Shown piece after piece: positions 1 to 6,561 of a stretch of DNA of 7,132 bases (positions are counted from its first letter, which is position 1; the number at the start of each line of letters is the position of its first letter). Both the position numbers and the translations under genes were made by a program. Source of the DNA: an uncultured Erysipelotrichaceae bacterium. GTDB lineage: Bacteria > Bacillota_I > Bacilli_A > RFN20 > CAG-826. The stretch covers positions 1-7,132 of the forward strand of contig ONWJ01000092.1 of the NCBI GenBank assembly GCA_900321535.1. Reading direction: 5' to 3'. The notes beneath the pieces are model-generated. The model was not told where the DNA came from, ran no database searches, and was given only the letters and a program-made list of their open reading frames with translations.

Positions 1-24
1 AAAACATCGAAAGGACTCAAAACG

Positions 25-894
25 ATGAAAAACAAAGCTGTTACGATTGTTATGGGATTAGTTAGCCTTGCTGTTCTCGCTTCTTGCGGAGGGACGAATG
101 CTCCTGCATCAACTACCGCAGCCACCTCTGTTCCTGCCACGACCACCCAGGCGTCCGAGCCTGATGTTACCGATATCTTCGCTGATACCTATACCGATAT
201 CGACTCCCTTGATTTAGCTTCCGGCAATTATATGGTCGCTAATGTCATCTATGCCTTTGACAAAGAGAACAAGAAGATCAGCTCCACCAAATACGAAGAT
301 TATGATGCTTATAAGAACAAGCAGGGGACCGCTCTTTATGATGGCAGCGTACGCTTCGTGAAAGTCACCTCCGTTTTGCTTGGCGACTTTAATGCGGCTT
401 ATTTTGAAGTGAACGGAACCGTTTATCTCTTATATGAAAAACCCGCTGGCTCTTTCAGGCTTTCCACTCGCCCTCGCGGCGGTTGGTCAACCTCTTCCGC
501 CGTCCTTCTTGGTGAGATTCCAACCTTCTCCATGGGAAATTACGTCTCGGATAAACAATCCCAGAACAAAGTCAACGAAGAAGGAAATTACGTTTACGAT
601 TCCCAAGGCTTCACGATTCGTGAGGAATACTATTTCTTCCTTGAACTCACCGAGACCAAAGCTTCCGTTTTCCTTGGCGATAACCCGACCACCCATGCCG
701 AGAATCCATTGCATTCAGTAGAGAACTATAAGATTCGCTTCATCAGCGGGAAACTTCACATCGATATTCCACATAAAGACGGGGATTTCGCATGCACCCT
801 TACCTCGAAATCTGAGACCGAAATCAAATTTGTGGACGCTATGGAAAGAAAAGGCGACTATTCTTGTTCTGGCACGTTCACAAAAATCGCCTAA
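25..894 (+). CDS. Secreted lipoprotein of unknown function, lipocalin-like pattern
   Basis: A 289-residue protein with a lipoprotein signal: Lys2/Lys4, a hydrophobic stretch at about residues 5-19, and lipobox L18-A19-S20-C21, so Cys21 is the predicted lipidated N-terminus. A Thr/Ala/Ser/Pro-rich linker (about 22-46) follows, typical of a tether holding a domain off the membrane. The rest is rich in aromatic and alternating beta-strand residues, beginning with G67-N-Y and ending in strands that carry the only two further cysteines noted, C257 and C281, a possible disulfide. The start is supported by GAAAGGA at 9-15, 9 nt before the ATG. It is followed by a palindrome plus T-run and so is probably not co-transcribed with the next gene. 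I recognise no named family. The lipocalin-like resemblance is judged from pattern only. Location outside the membrane is well supported; function is unknown. Confidence 0.9.
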   Translation: MKNKAVTIVMGLVSLAVLASCGGTNAPASTTAATSVPATTTQASEPDVTDIFADTYTDIDSLDLASGNYMVANVIYAFDKENKKISSTKYEDYDAYKNKQGTALYDGSVRFVKVTSVLLGDFNAAYFEVNGTVYLLYEKPAGSFRLSTRPRGGWSTSSAVLLGEIPTFSMGNYVSDKQSQNKVNEEGNYVYDSQGFTIREEYYFFLELTETKASVFLGDNPTTHAENPLHSVENYKIRFISGKLHIDIPHKDGDFACTLTSKSETEIKFVDAMERKGDYSCSGTFTKIA

Positions 895-943
895 AACGAA
901 CAAACCCCAGACTCTATCGGTTGGGCCAGTTTATAACTGGGTG

Positions 944-973
944 TTTTCTCCTCGAGGAGAAAATGCGTTTTTT
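944..973 (+). terminator. Candidate intrinsic terminator (perfect palindrome plus T6)
   Basis: Positions 944-963 are a perfect 20-bp palindrome with half-site TTTTCTCCTC. As RNA it forms an 8-bp stem capped by UCGA, and six T follow at 968-973 after a 4-nt gap. It lies 49 bp after the lipoprotein stop codon. A smaller hairpin (CCAGTT at 926-931 with AACTGG at 935-940) precedes it. CCCAG at 906-910 could instead pair with CTGGG at 937-941, so alternative folds exist. The outer half of the stem is A-T pairs and the T-run is offset. A protein-binding dyad about 50 bp upstream of the next gene's start site is therefore an alternative reading. Confidence 0.6.
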
Positions 974-996
974 GTAATAACGATGTGAAATATAAT
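968..996 (+). promoter_or_regulatory. Promoter for the large secreted protein gene
   Basis: A perfect TATAAT lies at 991-996, 24 nt before the ATG at 1021, predicting a 5' UTR of about 18 nt that just contains the GAGG ribosome binding site (1010-1013). The -35 is poor: at 17-bp spacing the hexamer is TTTTTT (968-973), which is also the T-run of the upstream hairpin. Terminator and promoter therefore seem to overlap. With such a weak -35, expression may need an activator. Confidence 0.55.
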
Positions 997-1020
997 TAGG
1001 CTAGTTTTTGAGGTAGCCGA

Positions 1021-3162
1021 ATGAAAAAAGAAAGTCTATTAATGCTCATGCTCGCGTCCATCTTCACGTTAGGGGTGCTCGCATTCTCTTTTAACGTTGA
1101 TGAAAATGAAGCTTTTGCCTTGACAAGAGCAGCTGAGGCTCCGATGAGAATCGATCTATCTTATGAGAATAGGCAGCTCACCAACGACACAGACAATTTG
1201 GGTACATATCGGCTTGCAAGAGTGAAAACATATCGAAATAACGAGATTAAATTATTGCAGCACGATGTCTCCTACATCGATGAAGACCAAAAGGTCAGAC
1301 TTTCTTTGGATGGATGGTTTGGCAATATCGGCGGCGATTCCGGCGTGGAAAGAAACGAAATCAAAGGAATGACGAGAATCCATTTCGTTGAGGGAAGCAA
1401 CATCAAAGTGCAGTATTCATGGTCCGCTACATCAGGAACGATCTATGAAGAAACGCCTGACGCCAACGGCGACGTTTATTTCAGCGGCCTCAAGCCATCG
1501 TATTTTAAAGTAGTGCCCTCTGTTAACGAGCAAGTACTGTTTTCTAGCTGCGAAATCTATTACGACTGCGAATCCGCCCCTGCGCCAACTGCGGTAACGG
1601 CAACCAACGTGCAAATCAAGCAATCCCATTACGGCGCCAATCCGGGGGATCTTTATGTCTATGATAGTCCGGAAACATCTTGGGCAACGCACCTTGAAAC
1701 CGGAAACTATGTCTATGCAAAAGTAGGCACTGCCTACAACGATTTAGACAAGCACAACATCGTCTTATCGTTTGATTTTGCCAAACCAATTGCTGGGAAA
1801 ACCCATCATGAAGGAGTGCGGTTAGATGATCCGTTTGTCACGAATCTGGTAATCGAGCGTGTTAGCGGCGGCTCAACCATTGATTATGGCGAACAGACAT
1901 TGAGCGTTTCCTTCACTTACAAAGGATTCGGCACGATCAGCAACCAAACCTTTAAAGTCGTGGGCTTCTATCGCTCGACCGTAGGTCATCAAGTGGTTTC
2001 CGTTGATAACGTAAAACAGCAAGCGGATAACACTCTCCCAGGAGACAACGTCGTGACGGTTCAATCGCTCGTTACGTTCTTTGCCTTTGCCGCGAAAGAC
2101 CAATTTAGCCTTTCCTCTCACCAAATTCACATCGCACACACCATATTCCATCGCGAAATTAAGTTTAAAGACTTACCGAATTTGCAACTCGATGCGAATC
2201 CATTTACCGCAGTCGGAGAGCACGAACTCGCGTTCAACTTGGATACAAGATACGCATTGCATGGTACCTATGTGGTCTACGACGAATCTAACTATGTTAA
2301 GTCCGTCGCGTTTAATGGATTTAAAGATCAAATCGAACCAGGGGAGGATCTCGCTTCCTACTTCAACGGCGGCAATGCCTCCGTCACCCTCAATTATCAA
2401 GACGGTACGTCTAATACGATCGTGATAAAGGCCAATTCTCTTGACCTCTCATTGGTGAATAGCAAAGTGGAAGGCACCTATCCTTATTATGTTAATATCG
2501 CTGGTTATCGTAGGATTCAGAGGTACGTTTCGGTTGTCATGACGGGCATCGGAGATGAAACGGGAGCCGACATCTACTCGCCGACGGAATCGACAAAAGG
2601 CAATGTCTATGCCTATGGAGTCGATGATTACGGATCGCTTACGAAACTCTACATCACCTCTATCGTAGCCAAAGACAACAAGTACCGCGCAACATGCGAA
2701 ACAGAAAACGGGGAAACGGAATTCGAACGTTTTGGCACCTATGCGATCGATGAATTCAACAATGAGAAAGAGCTTGTTTTGTTTGGCCAATTATGGTCAA
2801 GCAGATTGAAGTTTGAAGCCGGGGCTAACGAACATGAATTCGTGCTCCTTCGCCACGCCGAAATCGAGAACGATGGCCATTACGTTGACACCGTTTATAC
2901 GCCAGATGAAGAGTCATACAACATGTTCGAAAGTGCTACGTTCCATTTCTACTCAAGTCCTTATGACGAGATCATGATTGACCTCGGCAATGAACCAACA
3001 ACTAGAACAACATGCACTTATCTGAACGAAGAAAAGTCCAGAATCTCGTTCCAATTCCCATTCCTCACGATCATCGTAACATTCGAAGCGACGATCTATG
3101 AAAACGATCAGGGCGTAAAGAAGATCAACGTTGAGACACCTGCCTATTTATCGGATAACTGA
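1021..3162 (+). CDS. Large secreted beta-rich protein with an Ig-like domain
   Basis: A 713-residue exported protein. Residues 2-3 are Lys-Lys and 6-24 are hydrophobic, giving a Sec-type signal; cleavage may follow A21 or A33 (the AFA site). No lipobox, LPXTG motif or C-terminal membrane helix is visible, so it is probably released or held non-covalently. Apparent regions: an N-terminal beta module from G61-T-Y with C177 and C183 near its end; a beta-rich middle (about 195-410); an Ig-like repeat of the bacterial group-3 style at about 425-508, showing a GEDL turn, a strand with YQDGT and a GTYPYYVNIAG strand; and a C-terminal module (about 520-713) resembling the C-terminus of the upstream lipoprotein. 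The start is supported by GAGG 7 nt before the ATG and by the promoter just upstream. It ends with TGA. Exact function is unknown; surface adhesion or carbohydrate contact is a guess from the Ig-like fold. Confidence 0.9.
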   Translation: MKKESLLMLMLASIFTLGVLAFSFNVDENEAFALTRAAEAPMRIDLSYENRQLTNDTDNLGTYRLARVKTYRNNEIKLLQHDVSYIDEDQKVRLSLDGWFGNIGGDSGVERNEIKGMTRIHFVEGSNIKVQYSWSATSGTIYEETPDANGDVYFSGLKPSYFKVVPSVNEQVLFSSCEIYYDCESAPAPTAVTATNVQIKQSHYGANPGDLYVYDSPETSWATHLETGNYVYAKVGTAYNDLDKHNIVLSFDFAKPIAGKTHHEGVRLDDPFVTNLVIERVSGGSTIDYGEQTLSVSFTYKGFGTISNQTFKVVGFYRSTVGHQVVSVDNVKQQADNTLPGDNVVTVQSLVTFFAFAAKDQFSLSSHQIHIAHTIFHREIKFKDLPNLQLDANPFTAVGEHELAFNLDTRYALHGTYVVYDESNYVKSVAFNGFKDQIEPGEDLASYFNGGNASVTLNYQDGTSNTIVIKANSLDLSLVNSKVEGTYPYYVNIAGYRRIQRYVSVVMTGIGDETGADIYSPTESTKGNVYAYGVDDYGSLTKLYITSIVAKDNKYRATCETENGETEFERFGTYAIDEFNNEKELVLFGQLWSSRLKFEAGANEHEFVLLRHAEIENDGHYVDTVYTPDEESYNMFESATFHFYSSPYDEIMIDLGNEPTTRTTCTYLNEEKSRISFQFPFLTIIVTFEATIYENDQGVKKINVETPAYLSDN

Positions 3163-3168
3163 TATCAC

Positions 3169-3196
3169 GAAAGCTGCTCGCAAGGGCAGTTTCATT
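3169..3196 (+). terminator. GNRA-capped hairpin, candidate terminator
   Basis: Seven nt after the stop of the large secreted protein, GAAA-(bulged G)-CTGCTC at 3169-3179 pairs with GGGCAGTTTC at 3184-3193. The loop is GCAA (3180-3183), a GNRA tetraloop, and one pair is a G-U wobble. The 3' arm supplies TTTC and is followed by ATTATGG, so there is no real T-run. It may be a weak terminator or an mRNA 3'-end stabiliser. Confidence 0.4.
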
Positions 3197-3254
3197 ATGG
3201 CGTTTAGAATAAACGGGCATCCTTTAAAAAAACCTTTTCTACTCGATATTAAGG

Positions 3255-3260
3255 TATAAT
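3255..3260 (+). promoter_or_regulatory. -10 box of the GNAT-kinase fusion gene
   Basis: A perfect TATAAT lies 20 nt before the GTG start, placing transcription start near 3267. The leader would be about 14 nt and would retain most of the AGGCGG ribosome binding site. No convincing -35 is seen 16-18 bp upstream, and there is no extended -10 TG. Confidence 0.5.
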
Positions 3261-3280
3261 GGGAAAAGGCGGAACAATCA

Positions 3281-4654
3281 GTGATTCGATTTGAAAAGTA
3301 CCAATATTACTTTTACCAGCAAGTGTGTGATTTCTTAACTGAAATCAATGAAGAAAACGATTACCACGATAACTGGAATTGGGCGCGCTTTGAATGGATG
3401 CATGAGCATCCTTCGACGAAAAAGGACCTGCTGAATGAAATGGGTCTTTGGTTTGATGATGACCATTTAGTCGGCGTTGCCTTGATGGATATGTATTTTG
3501 GCGAAGCTTTCGTCGCAGCCTTATCGGCGTATCGTCATTTGTATCCTGAGCTTTTGAAATACGCATTTGATCATCTAAAAGACGATCAAGGATTAGGCGT
3601 CGCCTTTCATGACGAAAACGCGGATGAAATCAACGAAGCGATTCAACAAGGCTTCTACAAAACAGACGGAGAAGAAACCGTCTGTGAGATAGAACTAAAC
3701 CAAGAATATCCCGTTTCTTTACCTTGTGGCTTCGTTGCTGAAACATTCGATGCCCAAGAACACCCGCTTGAGATGGAATGGTTGTTCTATCAAGGGTTTG
3801 ACCACGGAAATGATAAAGAAGCTTTTATGGAAGGGTATCAAACGCCGACTGGGAAAAGGCCCCATTTCAATCCGTATTTATGTATCGTGATCAAGAACGA
3901 GCAGGGCGAATTGGTCGCCAGCGCCTCCACTTGGTATGACCCAAAAACAAACTACGCTTATGTTGAGCCCGTCTGCGTGCTTCCAAGTTGCCGAAAAACG
4001 GGTTTAGGGAGGGCTTCCGTCTACGCCGCGATGAATCACGCAAGAGAACTAGGTGCAAAGACCGCAATTGTTAACTCGGATCAAGAGTTTTATAAGCACC
4101 TCGGTTTCCGTAAGAAAAGCCATTATTCCTTTTACTGGAAAAAGGAAGAAAGAATGGTCAATGGAGCCACCTATAAACTGGAAAAATTTTTGGGAAAAGG
4201 GAAGGGCGGTTACTCCTATTTAGCCAAAAAGAGCGACCACGTGTATGTGTTAAAGCAAATTCATCATGAGCCCTGCGCCTATTATCAATTCGGAAACAAA
4301 ATCGAAGCAGAGAGGCACGATTACCAACGATTGTTAGATGCAGGCATCAGAATTCCGAAGATGATCGATATCGATGAAGAGGCAGAAATCATCATCAAGG
4401 AATTTATTGATGGAGATGTGATTTCTGAATTGATCAGACAGAAGCAAACGGTCGAGCAATATATTCCTCAGCTTATAGAGATGGCGGCTTTGGCCAAGCA
4501 AAAAGGATTGAATATCGATTATTACCCTACGAACTTTGTGGTACGAGACGGCGTGCTGTTTTACATCGATTACGAATGCAATTCTTATATGGAAGAATGG
4601 GACCTAGAACATTGGGGTATCGGATTCTGGAATGGCAAAAAGCCGCTTCAATAA
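3281..4654 (+). CDS. Tandem GNAT acetyltransferase fused to a small APH/Bud32-like kinase
   Basis: A 457-residue protein with three parts. Residues 1-135 look like a degenerate GNAT half: strands and a GFYKTDG turn but no acetyl-CoA signature. Residues about 140-290 are a GNAT domain with motif A R238-K-T-G241-L-G243, which binds the acetyl-CoA pyrophosphate, and a typical end F-Y-K-H-L-G-F. Residues about 297-457 form a compact kinase: Gly loop G305-K-G-K-G-G310, lysine K325 (VLKQI), helix-C glutamate E342 or E344, hinge near IIIKEFIDGD, catalytic D413-Y-Y-P-T-N418, and metal-binding D430 in IDYE. The HxD histidine is replaced by N411, but the key D, N and D are kept. The GTG start is chosen from AAAAGGCGG at 3264-3272, 8 nt upstream, and from the -10 box just before it; no other upstream start fits. 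Both substrates are unknown. The acetyltransferase-kinase layout recalls AAC(6')-APH(2'') resistance enzymes, but this kinase half is far shorter and no orthology is claimed. Confidence 0.88.
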   Translation: MIRFEKYQYYFYQQVCDFLTEINEENDYHDNWNWARFEWMHEHPSTKKDLLNEMGLWFDDDHLVGVALMDMYFGEAFVAALSAYRHLYPELLKYAFDHLKDDQGLGVAFHDENADEINEAIQQGFYKTDGEETVCEIELNQEYPVSLPCGFVAETFDAQEHPLEMEWLFYQGFDHGNDKEAFMEGYQTPTGKRPHFNPYLCIVIKNEQGELVASASTWYDPKTNYAYVEPVCVLPSCRKTGLGRASVYAAMNHARELGAKTAIVNSDQEFYKHLGFRKKSHYSFYWKKEERMVNGATYKLEKFLGKGKGGYSYLAKKSDHVYVLKQIHHEPCAYYQFGNKIEAERHDYQRLLDAGIRIPKMIDIDEEAEIIIKEFIDGDVISELIRQKQTVEQYIPQLIEMAALAKQKGLNIDYYPTNFVVRDGVLFYIDYECNSYMEEWDLEHWGIGFWNGKKPLQ

Positions 4655-4661
4655 CGGTTTT
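4639..4661 (+). terminator. Weak hairpin overlapping the stop codon
   Basis: AAAGCCG at 4639-4645 can pair with CGGTTTT at 4655-4661 (one G-U pair) across a 9-nt loop that contains the TAA stop of the fusion gene. The 3' arm ends in four T but no further T-run follows. At best a weak terminator. Confidence 0.25.
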
Positions 4662-4690
4662 GCCGAATGCTATTTATTGCATAACAAACC

Positions 4691-4720
4691 TGTGACTACC
4701 TTTACAAGGAACGGTATAAA
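4691..4720 (+). promoter_or_regulatory. Promoter of the FMN reductase gene
   Basis: TATAAA at 4715-4720 (within GGTATAAAAT) has an 18-bp spacer to TGTGAC at 4691-4696, which matches the TTGACA consensus at four of six positions. The predicted leader is about 31 nt and carries AAGG and AGG elements at 4741-4749 as ribosome binding site. Confidence 0.45.
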
Positions 4721-4757
4721 ATAAAAAAGTTCATAGAAGTAAGGTTAGGCAATAGCA

Positions 4758-5477
4758 ATGAAAGTAGTCGTGATAAATGGAACAGAAAAGAAAGGCATCA
4801 CCTTTCTACTCAAAGAAATGTTTCTAAAACCATTTAGGGAGAATGACGAAGTGGTGGAATTCTTTTTGCCTCGTGACTGTCCTCATTTCTGCGTGGGGTG
4901 CACATCGTGCTTTCTAAAAGACGAGCATTTATGCAAGGATGCGCAGTATATCCAGATAATAGAAAAGGAGATGCTAGAGGCAGATTTGCTGGTATTCACT
5001 TCCCCGGCCTATGTGTTCCACGCGACTGGAGCGATGAAGACGATGCTCGATCACTTTGGGTATCGATGGATGCCGCATCGACCCGCCAAAGAAATGTTTG
5101 GCAAGCGCGCTGTAGTAATCACCCAATGCCTTGGAGCGGGTGGCAAGTCGGCCGCCAAGGACATCAAAGACAGTCTTTCTTGGTGGGGGATTAGTTACAT
5201 CAAAACCCTGTCGTTCAAATTAATGAGCGATGTGAAATGGGATAACATACCCCAAGCCAAGAGAAATAAGATGACCAGCAAAACGAGTTCTTTGGCAAAC
5301 AAGATGGCAAAGATCGATTATTCCAAGCCAGCTAAAACCAGGATCAAGACGAAAGCAAAGTTTTATATCGTTAGACAGCTGCAAAAGAGCCTTGGCAAAA
5401 AAGACCCGGAGTATACCGATTTTAAGTATTGGGCCGCTAACGGATGGACCGAATCTACCCGCCCTTGGAAGTCGTAG
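4758..5477 (+). CDS. NAD(P)H-dependent FMN reductase / iron-sulfur flavoprotein-like
   Basis: A 239-residue cytosolic flavodoxin-fold oxidoreductase. The N-terminus MKVVVINGTEKKG is the first strand and phosphate-binding loop for FMN. The S82-P-A-Y85 stretch followed by G91-A-M-K94-T-M-L-D98 is the usual flavin-side signature of the NADPH-dependent FMN reductase family. Cys45, Cys48, Cys51 and Cys59 give CX2CX2CX7C, the compact spacing used for a 4Fe-4S cluster in iron-sulfur flavoproteins; a plain cysteine-containing FMN reductase without a cluster is the alternative. The C-terminal 80 or so residues are a lysine-rich extension ending in YWAANGW and RPW, longer than minimal family members. 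The ATG is preceded by a diffuse AAGG/AGG ribosome binding site at 4741-4749. It stands alone, with its own promoter. The electron acceptor cannot be told from sequence; small quinones, nitro compounds or a partner protein are possible. Confidence 0.88.
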   Translation: MKVVVINGTEKKGITFLLKEMFLKPFRENDEVVEFFLPRDCPHFCVGCTSCFLKDEHLCKDAQYIQIIEKEMLEADLLVFTSPAYVFHATGAMKTMLDHFGYRWMPHRPAKEMFGKRAVVITQCLGAGGKSAAKDIKDSLSWWGISYIKTLSFKLMSDVKWDNIPQAKRNKMTSKTSSLANKMAKIDYSKPAKTRIKTKAKFYIVRQLQKSLGKKDPEYTDFKYWAANGWTESTRPWKS

Positions 5478-5661
5478 CTAATTTCTGTCCCATGATAATG
5501 GCCATCTTAGCAACAATGATGCCTCGGTGATTGAATCAAAATCTCAACAAATATCGCGATAAGCCTGCAAATCACGTTTGTTTTTGATATTGCTTGCTTG
5601 AAAGATAGAGACGAAACGGTCTTTATCATATCCTGATTGCAAGATAAAATGATTGCCTGAT
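5478..5661 (-). pseudogene. Possible decayed minus-strand coding remnant
   Basis: In this 184-bp gap a minus-strand frame reads protein-like from 5630 down to a TGA at 5546-5544. It begins YDKDRFVSIF and continues NIKNKRDLQAYRDI. Twelve of its 28 codons are RNY and 21 end in a pyrimidine, as expected of coding sequence. A second minus-strand frame, shifted by one, reads HRGIIVAKMAIIMGQKLA from 5529 downward and runs slightly into the 3' end of the FMN reductase gene. Neither has an ATG start with a ribosome binding site. This could be a frameshifted gene relic or chance; a 28-codon open stretch is not significant by length. No family recognised. Confidence 0.2.
5645..5650 (+). promoter_or_regulatory. 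-10 box of the RimJ/RimL-type gene, leaderless layout
   Basis: TAAAAT (one mismatch to TATAAT) ends 11 nt before the ATG at 5662, so transcription would begin about 5 nt ahead of the start codon. A -35 at 17-bp spacing is weak (TTTATC, 5622-5627). The absence of any GG-containing ribosome binding site before the ATG fits a leaderless transcript. Confidence 0.3.
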
Positions 5662-6270
5662 ATGAACGCTGAAATTGATGTTACTGGAATAATATTAGAA
5701 ACCAAACGCCTTATTCTAAGACCTTGGGAAAAGGGAGACCTTGATGATCTTTTCGAATACGCTTCCGTTCCTGGCGTAGGCGAGATGGCAGGATGGCCAT
5801 ATCACAAAAACAAGGAAGAAAGCGAATATCGGCTCAACCGTTTTATCGAGGAAAAGAAAACGTTCGCCATCGTCTATAAGGAAAACGGCAAAGTCATCGG
5901 GTCATTAGGTGTTGAAGAATATGACTTAGAGGATAAGCTCAGCGAATTCTTTGATTATAGAGGTAGGTCCATTGGCTTCGTGCTTAGCAAAGATTACTGG
6001 GGCATGGGATTAATGCCAGAAGCGACCAAAGCCGTGATTGATTATTTGTTCAATGTGTTAGATTACGATTTCTTATTATGTGGCCACTTCGATTTCAACG
6101 ATCGGTCTAAAAGAGTCCAGGAGAAATGCGGCTTCGTCCCATATCGCAAAATAGTGATGGACACGAAGCTTGGGCATCCTGAACCAGGGGTCATTAATCT
6201 GCTTAAGAACCCAAAGAAAGAGATTCATTTTGTCTTCTCTCACCCGGAAACCCTAATCATAAAAGAGTAA
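5662..6270 (+). CDS. GNAT N-acetyltransferase, RimJ/RimL-like
   Basis: A 202-residue cytosolic acetyltransferase of the Acetyltransf_3 (RimJ/RimL) type, which moves acetyl from acetyl-CoA to an amine, in characterised members the N-terminus of a ribosomal protein or a small molecule. It opens with the family hallmark L12-E-T-K-R-L-I-L-R-P-W22. The acetyl-CoA motif is W113-G-M-G-L-M-P-E120, and the late motif N146-D-R-S-K-R-V-Q-E-K-C-G-F158 is standard, with S149 and G157-F158 in the usual places. All core elements are present and the length is normal, with a short extra tail (about 185-202). The ATG at 5662 is chosen over an in-frame TTG at 5653: neither has a good ribosome binding site, and the -10 box layout favours a leaderless ATG. 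A strong terminator lies about 110 bp downstream. Its substrate cannot be inferred from context. Confidence 0.9.
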   Translation: MNAEIDVTGIILETKRLILRPWEKGDLDDLFEYASVPGVGEMAGWPYHKNKEESEYRLNRFIEEKKTFAIVYKENGKVIGSLGVEEYDLEDKLSEFFDYRGRSIGFVLSKDYWGMGLMPEATKAVIDYLFNVLDYDFLLCGHFDFNDRSKRVQEKCGFVPYRKIVMDTKLGHPEPGVINLLKNPKKEIHFVFSHPETLIIKE

Positions 6271-6379
6271 TTTACGTTCTCGACATCTGCCTCAACTCGT
6301 TCACTTAAATATCGTTTTCCTTTGCTGACTTCTGCCACCGAAAGCGCAACCAAACATTAATAAACAGCTGAATCTTCAC

Positions 6380-6410
6380 GTCGCTAGGCTTTCGTGTCTA
6401 GCGGCTTTTT
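6380..6410 (+). terminator. Intrinsic terminator after the RimJ/RimL-like gene
   Basis: CGCTAGGC at 6382-6389 pairs with GTCTAGCG at 6396-6403 (one G-U pair) around a 6-nt TTTCGT loop. The stem extends outward by T-G and G-C to 6380/6405, about 10 bp in all. Five T follow directly at 6406-6410. This is the best terminator in the window and lies 109 bp after the acetyltransferase stop. Confidence 0.85.
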
Positions 6411-6423
6411 CATATAAAAAAGC

Positions 6424-6449
6424 GTGATTTGCAGCGATTTCCGCGATTT
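6424..6449 (+). repeat. Three spaced GNGATTT direct repeats
   Basis: GTGATTT (6424-6430), GCGATTT (6434-6440) and GCGATTT (6443-6449) recur at 10- and 9-bp steps, close to one helical turn. An A6 tract precedes them and a T5 tract ends the block. It could be a protein-binding array, but three 7-mers is a small number and chance is possible. Confidence 0.3.
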
Positions 6450-6489
6450 TTAAAAACAAGAAGAAAAGTATCGTTTTGCTTTCCGATCC

Positions 6490-6507
6490 CCCAAATGGAC
6501 ATATGGG
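6490..6507. promoter_or_regulatory. Upstream imperfect dyad (operator candidate)
   Basis: An 18-bp inverted repeat, CCCAAATG then GA then CATATGGG, with one mismatched pair in 8-bp half-sites. Its centre is 28 bp upstream of a second dyad of identical 8-2-8 geometry, ahead of the sensor gene promoter. No loop or T-run typical of a terminator follows. Confidence 0.4.
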
Positions 6508-6517
6508 TTCCAAGCGT

Positions 6518-6535
6518 TTGTTCTTCCAAGAACAA
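6518..6535. promoter_or_regulatory. Perfect 8-2-8 dyad upstream of the sensor promoter
   Basis: TTGTTCTT (6518-6525), CC, AAGAACAA (6528-6535) is a perfect inverted repeat. Its centre is about 50 bp upstream of the predicted transcription start near 6577. That is where an activator of a promoter lacking a -35 would often bind. A two-base loop is too tight for a good RNA hairpin, so a DNA-protein site is more likely than a terminator. Confidence 0.5.
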
Positions 6536-6561
6536 CAAATACCTCTAAAAATTTCAGGGTC

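Noticed and set aside
434..721. Plus-strand frame nested in the lipoprotein gene
   Set aside because: Out-of-frame shadow of a convincing lipoprotein gene; Pro/Ser/Arg-rich text without domain features.
3160..3162. Possible use of TGA as Trp (Mycoplasma-type code)
   Set aside because: TGA ends the large protein at a sensible point, directly before a hairpin, reading through would add only 15 codons before TAG, and TGG is the Trp codon throughout.
3281..4654. Calling this the known AAC(6')-APH(2'') aminoglycoside resistance enzyme
   Set aside because: Only the domain order is similar. The kinase half is about 160 residues instead of roughly 300, and the N-terminus is a tandem GNAT; no specific substrate signature is visible.
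4898..5194. Plus-strand frame nested in the FMN reductase gene
   Set aside because: Shadow of the flavodoxin-fold frame, which carries all family motifs.
6271..6380. Minus-strand frame with protein-like text such as YLSERVEADVEN
   Set aside because: An open stretch of about 35 codons is expected often by chance, it has no start signal, and it runs into the 3' end of the acetyltransferase gene. It is weaker than the remnant proposed at 5478-5661.
6310..6487. Imperfect direct repeat TATCGTTTT(C/G)CTTT at 6310 and 6469
   Set aside because: Only about 14 matching bases in AT-rich sequence, with no further extension; likely chance.
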